From an uncultured Kiloniellales bacterium (GTDB lineage: Bacteria; Pseudomonadota; Alphaproteobacteria; Kiloniellales; JAKSDN01): a stretch of DNA of 21,543 nucleotides. Position numbers and translations under genes: made by a program. The stretch spans positions 1 through 21,543 of the forward strand of contig CAMYMY010000013.1 in assembly GCA_947259625.1 (NCBI GenBank). The letters are read 5' to 3'. This document shows positions 1 through 6,718 of this stretch, piece after piece (position 1 is the stretch's first letter; the number at the start of each line of letters is the position of its first letter). The notes beneath the pieces are model-generated. The model worked only from the letters and a program-made list of their open reading frames with translations, did not search any database and was not told the DNA's origin.

Positions 1-657
1 CTCTCCGAGGCCGAGCAGCTGAAGCTCCGGCGGCTGCCCTTCAAGTATGTCGAATCCCGCCATCGCCTGGGCTTGATCGACGAAGCCCGGGCTGAGAGGA
101 TCCTGGCGGCGCGGCGCCGAATCGCCGAACGGCTGGAGCGGGACGATCCCGGTGCCGTCGAGTTCTACCGGCCGGACAGCTACAACGCGGTTGCCTCGCT
201 GCAGGACAATATCCTGTTCGGCCGGCTCGCCTACGGCAAGGCCCACGCGAGAGAGATCGTCGGCCAAGCCGTGACCGAGGTGCTCGACAGCCTCGAACTC
301 AGACGGATCGTGCTCGCCGTGGGCCTGGACTATCAGGTCGGCGTCGCCGGCCGGCGTTTGACGAGCATACAGCGGCAGAAGCTGGCCATTGGCCGCGCGC
401 TGTTGAAGGATCCCGACCTTCTGATCATACACGAAGCCGCGGCGGTCATGGACAGCGCCACGCAGCGGGAGATCGGATCGAGAGTGCTCGAGGCGCGCCG
501 CGGTCGCGGCGTGATCTGGACGCTGCAGAAGGCGGCCTGGGCCGAGTTTTTCGATCGTGTCGTGGTCATGCGTGCCGGGCGCCTGGTCGAGCAGGGAACG
601 TTCCATGAGCTGAACGCGCCGGGGTCGACCCTCGGCGAACTCGTGGCCGCCGGTTGA
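1..657 (+). CDS. ABC transporter ATP-binding domain, C-terminal part (5' end outside window), degenerate motifs
   Basis: The frame is open from the first base and ends at TGA 655-657, so this is the last 219 residues of a longer protein. The order of segments matches the second half of an exporter-type ABC ATPase: a Q-loop-distal helix ('SLQDNILFG'), the signature region, Walker B, the D-loop, the H-loop and the usual 'GRLVEQGTFHEL' tail. The catalytic positions are abnormal. The signature LSGGQ reads LTSIQ (about residues 120-124 of the visible part). Walker B ends in His-Glu rather than Asp-Glu (H144, E145). The H-loop histidine is replaced by Gln (about Q176). Such changes are known for the non-catalytic half of asymmetric ABC exporters; here that role is an inference. 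It is probably the lead gene of a unit with the cyclic-nucleotide-binding protein 25 bases downstream. Transmembrane regions, if fused, lie upstream of the window. Substrate unknown. Confidence 0.85.
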   Translation, partial: LSEAEQLKLRRLPFKYVESRHRLGLIDEARAERILAARRRIAERLERDDPGAVEFYRPDSYNAVASLQDNILFGRLAYGKAHAREIVGQAVTEVLDSLELRRIVLAVGLDYQVGVAGRRLTSIQRQKLAIGRALLKDPDLLIIHEAAAVMDSATQREIGSRVLEARRGRGVIWTLQKAAWAEFFDRVVVMRAGRLVEQGTFHELNAPGSTLGELVAAG

Positions 658-682
658 GGCGCCGCAGAAGGAGAGACCGATT

Positions 683-1138
683 ATGAGCCTGGATCAGGAA
701 GTCGAGATCCTTCGGCATATCCCGCTTTTCGCCAACATCGAGACGGCGAAGCTGAAGCTCATGTGCTTCGCCAGCGAACGGCTCACGTTCAAGCCCGGCC
801 AAACGCTGTGCCGGCAGGGCGAGCCCGGGGATGCCGCCTATATCATCGTCGATGGCGAGGCCGAGGTCTCGGTCGACACGCCCGACGGACCGCTGGCCGT
901 GGCGGTGTTGAAGCGCAACGATATCGTCGGCGAGATCGCCATCCTCCGCGACGTGCCGCGCACCGCCACGGTGACGGCGAGCAGCGAGGTCGTGGCCCTC
1001 AAGGTGACCAAGGATCTGTTTTTCCGGCTGATCATGGACTTCCCGGAGATGGGCGTGGAGATCATGCGCGTGCTTGCTCATCGCCTGGAGCAGACGACGG
1101 CGCAGCTGCGCGAAGCGCGCGCCGGCACCAAGGGCTGA
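683..1138 (+). CDS. Stand-alone cyclic nucleotide-binding domain protein
   Basis: A 151-residue protein that consists almost entirely of one CRP-type cyclic nucleotide-binding domain (about residues 10-130). The N-terminal helices contain the typical 'IPLFANIE' motif. The beta-roll follows, with 'GEPGDAAYIIVDGEAEV' at about 46-62. The phosphate-binding cassette has the key Gly-Glu (G83, E84) and Arg-Thr (R93, T94) pairs, so cAMP or cGMP binding looks intact. There is no helix-turn-helix, kinase or channel segment, so it is not a transcription factor by itself. It starts at ATG 683 after an AAGGAGAG ribosome-binding site, 25 bases after the ABC ATPase gene and 9 bases before the methyltransferase gene, which suggests one transcript. 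A regulatory role on the ABC transporter is an inference from position. Confidence 0.9.
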   Translation: MSLDQEVEILRHIPLFANIETAKLKLMCFASERLTFKPGQTLCRQGEPGDAAYIIVDGEAEVSVDTPDGPLAVAVLKRNDIVGEIAILRDVPRTATVTASSEVVALKVTKDLFFRLIMDFPEMGVEIMRVLAHRLEQTTAQLREARAGTKG

Positions 1139-1147
1139 GAGACGCCT

Positions 1148-1636
1148 TTGAGCCGGCTCGACAGCTTCATTCGCCGCCTCGAGGCGCAACGCGCGTGCCT
1201 GGAGCAGGCCGTAGCCTTGGTCCGCGACCTGAACGGCCCGATCTGTGAGCTCGGCCTGGGCAACGGCCGGACCTACGACCACCTGCGCCAGCTTTGCCCG
1301 GATCGCCAGATCTTCGTGTTCGAACGTCAAGTGGCGGCCCATCCCGACTGCGTGCCGGATCCGGCTTTCCTCCTGCTGGGTGACATCCACGAGACCCTGC
1401 CCCGGGCGGTCGCCCGTTTCGGGCGCACCGTGCCGATGGTCCATTCCGACATGGGCACGGGCGATGCGGCATCGAATGCGGGACTCGCGGCGTTTATCTC
1501 GGGGCAGCTGTCTCGGCTGCTGATGGCCGGGGGCGTGGTGATCTCCGACCAGGCCCTGGATCTTGCCGGGGCCGAAGCGCTCGAGGTGCCGGCGGGCGTC
1601 AGTCCGGGGCGCTATTTCCTGTACCGCATGGGTTGA
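1148..1636 (+). CDS. Small class I SAM-dependent methyltransferase (Methyltransf_17-like)
   Basis: A 162-residue protein with a Rossmann-type SAM site. Motif I is ELGLGNGRT at residues 34-42, and an acidic residue (E59) sits at the end of the second strand, where the ribose hydroxyls would bind. 'LLGDI' (about 76-80) and 'VHSDMGTGD' (about 98-106) follow as later strands. Length and sequence fit the small alphaproteobacterial family Pfam calls Methyltransf_17, whose substrate is not established. The likely start is TTG 1148, 9 bases after the previous stop codon; no better ATG exists in frame before motif I. It is the last gene of the plus-strand unit and converges on xth with only 23 bases between the stop codons. 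Confidence 0.8.
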   Translation: MSRLDSFIRRLEAQRACLEQAVALVRDLNGPICELGLGNGRTYDHLRQLCPDRQIFVFERQVAAHPDCVPDPAFLLLGDIHETLPRAVARFGRTVPMVHSDMGTGDAASNAGLAAFISGQLSRLLMAGGVVISDQALDLAGAEALEVPAGVSPGRYFLYRMG

Positions 1637-1659
1637 AGGAACGATCACACCAGGGACGG

Positions 1660-2448
1660 TCAGCCGACCTCGATCACGACGGGAACGTGGTCCGAGGGGC
1701 GCTCCCAGCTGCGCGTCTCCTTGACGACCCGGAAGCCATGGAGCGCCGGCAGCAAGGGCGCGCTGACCCAGACGTGATCGAGGCGCCAGCCATAGTTCTT
1801 CTCGAGCGACCGGGGGAAGCGGTAGCCCCACCAGGTGTAGAGATGTTCGGCTGGTGGCACGAAATGTCGGGCGGCGTCGATCAGGCCGGAGTCCCCCAGG
1901 GCCCTCTGCAGGTGCTCGGATTCGACCGGCGTGTGACCGACGCTGCGAAGCAGTTTCTTGTGGTTCCAGACATCGGTTTCCAGCGGCGCGACGTTGAGGT
2001 CGCCCATCAGGACCAGACGACGGCCGGCCGCGCGCCCGCGCCGGCCCCAGCGGGCCATCTCGGTGAGGAATTGGAGCTTGTGCGCGAACTTCTCGTTGCG
2101 CTCCGGGTCGGGGACGGGGCCGCCCGAGGGAACGTAGAAGTTGTGCAGTTCGATACCGCCAGGCAGCCGCGCGAAGGCGTGCCGCCGGTCGTCGCGGCCG
2201 CACCAGGTCTCCGTGCCTTTCCCTTCGAAAGGGATGCGAGACAGGATCGCCACGCCGTTGTAGCCCTTCTGCCCGTGAACCACCTGATGCACATAGCCGA
2301 GATCGCGCAAATCGTGGGCCGGAAAATCCGCGTCCCGCACTTTGGTTTCCTGCAGGCAGAGAACATCCGGGGCAGCCGCCGTGCAGAACCGCGCCAAATG
2401 CTCCAGGCGCTGTCGGACCGAATTCACGTTCCAGGTGGCCAGTCGCAC
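1660..2448 (-). CDS. xth: Exodeoxyribonuclease III (AP endonuclease)
   Basis: Mg-dependent exonuclease/AP endonuclease of base-excision repair, endonuclease/exonuclease/phosphatase fold. The frame is open upstream, but the family begins with 'RLATWNVNSVR', so GTG at 2448 is taken as start. It follows a GGGAGGGG purine block about 9 bases upstream and gives 262 residues, close to the 268 of E. coli ExoIII. Visible catalytic signatures: N7 in WNVNS, E34 in LQETK, Y104 in NFYVPSGG, D150 and N152 in GDLNVAP, D224 in LDHVW, and the D253-H254 pair in PSDHVPV. All expected catalytic residues are present, so the enzyme should be active. It lies at the downstream end of the minus-strand ftsK-lolA region but is separated from its upstream neighbour by 327 bases containing a terminator, so it probably has its own promoter. 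Confidence 0.95.
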   Translation of the reverse strand: MRLATWNVNSVRQRLEHLARFCTAAAPDVLCLQETKVRDADFPAHDLRDLGYVHQVVHGQKGYNGVAILSRIPFEGKGTETWCGRDDRRHAFARLPGGIELHNFYVPSGGPVPDPERNEKFAHKLQFLTEMARWGRRGRAAGRRLVLMGDLNVAPLETDVWNHKKLLRSVGHTPVESEHLQRALGDSGLIDAARHFVPPAEHLYTWWGYRFPRSLEKNYGWRLDHVWVSAPLLPALHGFRVVKETRSWERPSDHVPVVIEVG

Positions 2449-2544
2449 TGTCGAAAACCCCTCCCGCGCCGTGCCGCGCGGCACACTAGGCCGCCGCCGC
2501 GCCGGCTGGCAAGACGGTCCGGCGGTCGCTATTGCCGGGACTGT

Positions 2545-2585
2545 AAAAGAACGGAACGCCCGGTCGGGGGGGAGCCGGGCGTTCC
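2545..2585 (-). terminator. Rho-independent terminator (minus strand)
   Basis: A perfect 11-base-pair stem (2553-2563 with 2575-2585, GGAACGCCCGG/CCGGGCGTTCC) with an 11-base loop. On the minus strand it is followed by GTTCTTTTA, a U-rich tail. It ends transcription coming from the right, and would close either the candidate sRNA or the amidotransferase transcript. Confidence 0.7.
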
Positions 2586-2667
2586 TCTTCTCCGCGGAGA
2601 GGTGGAGGTACGGCAGGGGACCGTAGTCTCCACGAGGGCCGGCGACCATTGCGGCGCTGGCTCTTAA
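2545..2667 (-). ncRNA. Candidate small RNA (about 123 nt) in the 327-base gap upstream of xth
   Basis: The gap 2449-2775 has no convincing protein gene but holds an ordered set of RNA signals on the minus strand. These are a possible promoter (2674-2701), a small stem-loop (2638-2661, GCC/GGC and GCG/CGC with one mismatch), and a longer imperfect stem-loop (2602-2633: GTGGAG/CTCCAC outer stem, TACGG/CCGTA inner stem, 7-base loop). A perfect 11-bp terminator with a U-rich tail ends it. The segment 2596-2608 reads CCTCCACCTCTCC on the minus strand, complementary to ribosome-binding sites, a feature common in alphaproteobacterial sRNAs. An alternative is a 5' attenuator of xth. No known Rfam family was recognised; boundaries are inferred. 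Confidence 0.45.
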
Positions 2668-2673
2668 CCATAA

Positions 2674-2701
2674 GATTTAGTCACTTGTTCGTCGGTTGCA
2701 A
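2674..2701 (-). promoter_or_regulatory. Possible sigma-70 promoter, with adjacent CtrA-like half-site
   Basis: On the minus strand TTGCAA (2701-2696), a 16-base spacer and TAAATC (2679-2674) could form a housekeeping promoter with a start near 2667. The -10 match is weak. TTAACCAT, the CtrA half-site consensus of alphaproteobacteria, is present on the plus strand at 2664-2671 between the -10 element and the presumed start. The surrounding 50 bases are clearly more AT-rich than the flanks. Confidence 0.35.
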
Positions 2702-2775
2702 TCCTCGTTTGTACCATGAATATGCAAGAAACGTATGGCAGACCCGAGCGTAGTGCATTCCTCCGGTCGAAAATG

Positions 2776-3588
2776 CTAGGCGGTAAGCTTGGTGCCGGGC
2801 GCCCGGCGCAGGGCCACCCCCCCTTGGGCGCGCGCTTCGGCGCGCCGGCGCGCGGCTGCGCCGAAAGTGGCAAAGAGCTTGGTCGAGAACGCATCGTCCA
2901 GGACCCGGTATTCCGGGTGCCACTGAACGCCGAGGGCGAAATCCTTGGCATCCTTGACGCTGACCGCCTCAATTGTCCCATCCGAGGCCTCGGCCTCTAT
3001 TCGAAGGCCCGGTGCGACGCGATCGAGGGCCTGCCAGTGCAGCGAATTGACAGTGATCCCGGTGCTTCCGGCCAGACGGTGAAAGGCCCCGCCGGGCCTC
3101 AGGACGATCGCGTGCCGCGGTCCGTACTGAACATCCATGTCGTCGTGTTCCGGACGCCGGTGGTCGAGACGATCGGGCAACTCGTGAACCCGTGCGTGCA
3201 GGCTGCCGCCCAGCGCGACGTTCAGTTCCTGCATGCCGCGGCAGATGGCCAGCATGGGAATTCCCTGTCTCAGCGCCTCGTGGATCAGTGGCAGCGTGGT
3301 GGCGTCGCGCGCCTCGTCGTGCGGCTCGGCCTCGGGGGTCGGCACCACCCCGTAGTGCGTGGGGTGTACGTTGGACGGGCTGCCGGTCAGCATGATGCCG
3401 TCGAGGCGGTGCACCAGGTCGGGCAGATCGTAGAGCTCGCCGAAGGCGGGGATGACGAAGGGCAGGCCGTCCGCCGCCAGGGTGATGGCCCGCAGGTATT
3501 TGTCGCCGACCGCGTGGAACGGCTGACCGGTGACCTCCTTGACGTCGGCCGGTACGCCGATCAAGGGCCTGACGGATGTCTTGTCCAT
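2776..3588 (-). CDS. Gamma-glutamyl-gamma-aminobutyrate hydrolase family protein (peptidase C26, PuuD-like)
   Basis: A 270-residue class I glutamine-amidotransferase-like hydrolase. The nucleophile elbow is LAICRGMQE with Cys116, and the partner residues lie in GVQWHPE (H224, E226), so the Cys-His-Glu triad is complete. 'LTGSPSNVHPTHYG' near residue 67 is typical of the C26 family. Members split gamma-glutamyl amides, for example gamma-glutamyl-GABA in putrescine breakdown; the exact substrate here cannot be read from the sequence. No putrescine-pathway genes lie nearby, so the symbol puuD is not assigned. ATG 3588 follows a GAGGA ribosome-binding site. The gene sits 110 bases downstream of lolA in the same direction; a terminator lies about 190 bases past its stop codon. 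Confidence 0.9.
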   Translation of the reverse strand: MDKTSVRPLIGVPADVKEVTGQPFHAVGDKYLRAITLAADGLPFVIPAFGELYDLPDLVHRLDGIMLTGSPSNVHPTHYGVVPTPEAEPHDEARDATTLPLIHEALRQGIPMLAICRGMQELNVALGGSLHARVHELPDRLDHRRPEHDDMDVQYGPRHAIVLRPGGAFHRLAGSTGITVNSLHWQALDRVAPGLRIEAEASDGTIEAVSVKDAKDFALGVQWHPEYRVLDDAFSTKLFATFGAAARRRAEARAQGGVALRRAPGTKLTA

Positions 3589-3698
3589 GGTCCTCTAGCT
3601 AAGCCAGCTTTGCGCCACGCGCAAGTGCCGGCCTTTGCCGCCATGCCGAACGCGTGCGGAACCGTCGACAAACAGGCTCCCGGCCCTTTGGGCGCGCC

Positions 3699-4343
3699 TC
3701 AACGCTCCTTTCCCGAGCCCCGGAACCCGTAGACGTCCAGGTCGCCGTATTCGAACAGCTTGTCGGCCGCCTTCCGGCCGTACACCGGGTTGAGCAAGCT
3801 GACCCGCGTGGTGATGCCCTGGGCGTCGGTGACCTCCCAACTGCGCAGCGCAAAGGGCTGATCGCTGAAAGCCAGGGTCACCGCCCCGGTCTGATCCGCG
3901 CCCTTCTCCTGCACGGTGATCCGGACGGTCCCGGCGGCCAAGGTCACGTCGGTCACCTGGATATTGCCGGACAGATCGACCTGTTTGCGGATCAGGAACC
4001 ACAACGGCGTTTCCCACAGCGGAATGAAGGTCGCCTGTTTCAGCTCCTTGTCGTAGTACAGCAGGTTGACGCCGTCGGCGATCAGCAGGACCGGATGCGG
4101 CGCATCGTATTCGAAGCGCAGCCGGCCCGGCCGCCGCACGTGAACTTCGCCCTGGGCATAAGCGCCGTTCGACGAGACCTGGACGAAGCGCGCGTGGAGG
4201 GTCGAGATCCGGTTCAGATAGAGCTCGGCCTTCAGGACCGCCTGGACTTCGTCCGGCTGCAATGCGGCGCGGCCGGTGCCGAGGGCGGAAAGCAGGACCA
4301 AGCCGGCGAGCGGCAGTCCCAGAACTAGGCGACGGTACAGCAT
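3699..4343 (-). CDS. lolA: Outer-membrane lipoprotein carrier protein LolA
   Basis: A 214-residue periplasmic chaperone that carries lipoproteins from the LolCDE complex to the outer membrane. The N-terminus is a clear signal peptide (RR at 4-5, hydrophobic core about 6-23, likely cleavage near the 'GRA-A' at 25-27). The mature part shows the LolA pattern: a helix with 'ISTLHARFVQ' (about 46-55), the strand 'GEVHVRRPGRLRFEYD' (about 65-80), 'LLIADGVNLLYYD' (about 86-98) and the later strands ending in 'LLNPVYGRKAADKLFEY'. ATG 4343 follows AAGGAG at a rather long 11 bases. It lies 43 bases downstream of ftsK, the usual alphaproteobacterial arrangement, probably on the same transcript. Confidence 0.93.
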   Translation of the reverse strand: MLYRRLVLGLPLAGLVLLSALGTGRAALQPDEVQAVLKAELYLNRISTLHARFVQVSSNGAYAQGEVHVRRPGRLRFEYDAPHPVLLIADGVNLLYYDKELKQATFIPLWETPLWFLIRKQVDLSGNIQVTDVTLAAGTVRITVQEKGADQTGAVTLAFSDQPFALRSWEVTDAQGITTRVSLLNPVYGRKAADKLFEYGDLDVYGFRGSGKER

Positions 4344-4386
4344 GGTCGGTCGGTCTCCTTATGGGCCATGCTACGGTTCGGAATGC

Positions 4387-6702
4387 TCAGATATCCCCGG
4401 GTCCCTGGACCAGGACCTCGCGCTTGCCCACGTGATTGGCCTGGCTCACGATGCCCTCGGCCTCCATCTTCTCGATGATCCGGGCCGCCCGGTTGTAGCC
4501 GATCTGCAGATGACGCTGCACGAAGCTGGTGGAGGCCTTGCCGTGCTGGCAGACCACCGCCACCGCCTTGTCGTAAAGCTCGTCGCCGGTGCCGCCGCCC
4601 TCCGCACCGTCAAAGGCCGGCTCCTCCTCCTCGGTCACGGCCTCGACATAGGCGGGCTGGCCCTGGCGCTTCAGGTGATTGACCACCACCTCCACCTCCC
4701 GGTCGGTCACCCAGGGCCCGTGCACGCGGGTGACGTGCCCGCCCTGGGCCATGTACAGCATGTCGCCTTTGCCCAGGAGCTGCTCGGCCCCCATTTCGCC
4801 GAGGATCGTGCGGCTGTCGATCTTCGAGGTCACGTGGAACGAGATCCGGGTCGGGAAGTTGGCCTTGATCGTGCCCGTGATGACGTCGACCGAGGGCCGC
4901 TGGGTCGCCATGATCAGGTGGATGCCGGCGGCCCGGGCCATCTGGGACAGCCGCTGCACCGCGGTCTCGATCTCCTTGCCGGAAACCAGCATCAGGTCGG
5001 CCATCTCGTCGACCACCACAACGATCTGGGGCAGCGGTTCGAGGTCGAAGGGCTGCTCCTCGGTGACCGGCTGGCCGGTTTCGGGATCGAACCCGGTCTG
5101 AACCCGCCGGGTCAGCACCTCGCCGCTGCGCCGGGCCTGGGCGATCCGCGCGTTGTAGCCGTCGATGTTGCGCACGCCGAGGCGCGACATGTTGCGGTAG
5201 CGCTCCTCCATTTCACGCACCGTCCACTTGAGCGCCACGACGGCCTTCTTCGGTTCCGTCACGACCGGCGTCAGCAGGTGCGGTATGCCTTCGTAGACCG
5301 AGAGCTCCAGCATTTTCGGGTCGATCATGATCATCCGGCACTGCTCCGGCGAGAGGCGGTACAGCAGCGACAGGATCAGGACGTTGATCGACACCGACTT
5401 GCCCGAACCCGTGGTGCCGGCGATCAGCAGGTGCGGCATGCGCGAAAGATCGACGATCACCGGTATCCCGCTGATGTCCTTGCCGAGGACCAGCGGCAGC
5501 CTGCCGCCGGTCCGGTCGAAGCTCTCCGAGCCCAGCAGCTCGCGCAGATAGACCGTCTCGCGCTGCGCGTTGGGCAGCTCGATACCGATCGAGCTCGAGC
5601 CGGGCACGACCGCGGCCCGCACGGACACGGCGCTCATCGAACGGGCGATGTCGTCGGCCAGGCCGACGACCCGGCTGGTCTTGGTTCCCGGCGCCGGCTC
5701 CAGCTCGTAGCGGGTCACCACCGGCCCCGGACGGATCTTCACGATCTCGCCCTTGACACCGAAATCCTGGAGCACGGATTCGAGCAGCCGCGCGTTCTTT
5801 TCCAGGGCGTCCCGGTTCAGCTCGCTCTCGCGGCGCGAGCTCTTCGGCGCGGCCAGGAGGTCGAGGGTCGGCAGTTCGTAGTCCCCGGTGGCCCCCAGGT
5901 CGAGGCGCCCCTGGGCAGCCTCGCGGCCGCGCTTGCCCTGGGCTGTGCGCGCCTTGTCGGCGACCAGGACCGGCGCCTGTCCCGGCTGATCCGCCTTGCG
6001 TCCGTCGAGGCTCGGCTCGCGTCGATCCCTGGACTTGGTCTTGCGCCGTTTCGGGGCTTGCGGCGCCAGTTCGTCTTCCGCGGAAGCCGGTTCGGCGTCC
6101 CGCCGCCGGACGGCGCCGAAAACTCGGGAGAAGCCGCGTCCGACCGCGTTCCACTCGCTGCGCGTCACGGCCAGGACATAGAGGAAGGTCAGCGCGCCGA
6201 CCAGGGCGGCGCCGGTCACCACCGGACCCCGCTCGAGACCGAGCGCGGCGGCCCGGCCGAGCAGCAGCTCGCCGAGAGCGCCGCCGAGTCCGGTTGCGAC
6301 CGGCCACACGGCCGGCCGGGCGAGCGGCGCGAAGGCGACGGCGGCGGACAGCACCGCGATCGGCAGCAACAGCAGCCGCAGCCACCAGCCGGACAGGCGC
6401 CCGTCGCGCAGCAGGCGCCAGCCCCAGCCCATCAGCGGCAGCGGCAGCAGCAAGGCGGCGAGGCCCAGGTTCTGCAACGCCAGATCGGCGGCCGCTGCGC
6501 CGGGCCGGCCCAGCAGGTTCTTGACCGCGCCGCCGGTCGCCGTGTTCCACGACGGGTCACCCGGATGGTAACCGAGGCAGGCCAGGAGCAACGCGACCGC
6601 CAGGCCGACCAGCGCCAGCCCGGCCAGCACGACCAAGCCGCGCCGCGCCATACCGCCGCCGCCCGGCAGGTCGCGGGTCACCGTGCCGTTCCGTATCGCC
6701 AT
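4387..6702 (-). CDS. ftsK: DNA translocase FtsK
   Basis: A septum-anchored hexameric DNA pump that clears chromosome ends and activates XerCD at dif. The 771 residues divide into about four membrane segments (residues 20-45, 75-100, 105-128, 160-180), a charged, low-complexity linker (about 195-290) and a motor. The motor has Walker A GTTGSGKS at 429-436 and Walker B VVVVDEMAD with D565-E566; 'ATQRPSVDVITGTIKANFPTR' spans about 599-619. A C-terminal winged-helix gamma domain (about 706-771) includes 'SFVQRHLQIGYNRAARIIEKME', which reads KOPS sequences. All parts are intact and the length is ordinary for the group. The start is ATG 6702, 16 bases after dapC; a second ATG 17 codons in is also possible. 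It forms a unit with dapC upstream and lolA downstream. Confidence 0.96.
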   Translation of the reverse strand: MAIRNGTVTRDLPGGGGMARRGLVVLAGLALVGLAVALLLACLGYHPGDPSWNTATGGAVKNLLGRPGAAAADLALQNLGLAALLLPLPLMGWGWRLLRDGRLSGWWLRLLLLPIAVLSAAVAFAPLARPAVWPVATGLGGALGELLLGRAAALGLERGPVVTGAALVGALTFLYVLAVTRSEWNAVGRGFSRVFGAVRRRDAEPASAEDELAPQAPKRRKTKSRDRREPSLDGRKADQPGQAPVLVADKARTAQGKRGREAAQGRLDLGATGDYELPTLDLLAAPKSSRRESELNRDALEKNARLLESVLQDFGVKGEIVKIRPGPVVTRYELEPAPGTKTSRVVGLADDIARSMSAVSVRAAVVPGSSSIGIELPNAQRETVYLRELLGSESFDRTGGRLPLVLGKDISGIPVIVDLSRMPHLLIAGTTGSGKSVSINVLILSLLYRLSPEQCRMIMIDPKMLELSVYEGIPHLLTPVVTEPKKAVVALKWTVREMEERYRNMSRLGVRNIDGYNARIAQARRSGEVLTRRVQTGFDPETGQPVTEEQPFDLEPLPQIVVVVDEMADLMLVSGKEIETAVQRLSQMARAAGIHLIMATQRPSVDVITGTIKANFPTRISFHVTSKIDSRTILGEMGAEQLLGKGDMLYMAQGGHVTRVHGPWVTDREVEVVVNHLKRQGQPAYVEAVTEEEEPAFDGAEGGGTGDELYDKAVAVVCQHGKASTSFVQRHLQIGYNRAARIIEKMEAEGIVSQANHVGKREVLVQGPGDI

Positions 6703-6718
6703 GAGGCCCTAACCACCA

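Noticed and set aside
566..2203. A 545-codon minus-strand open frame opposite the cNMP and methyltransferase genes
   Set aside because: Overlaps two real plus-strand genes and part of xth; no recognisable domain.
2486..2671. A 61-codon minus-strand frame in the xth upstream gap
   Set aside because: It reads through all three RNA hairpins, is Arg/Pro-rich and lacks a ribosome-binding site; the RNA interpretation fits better.
2681..2755. A 25-codon minus-strand frame starting at an ATG next to GGAGGA
   Set aside because: The purine block is only about one base from the ATG, too close for a ribosome-binding site, and the peptide overlaps the promoter-like element.
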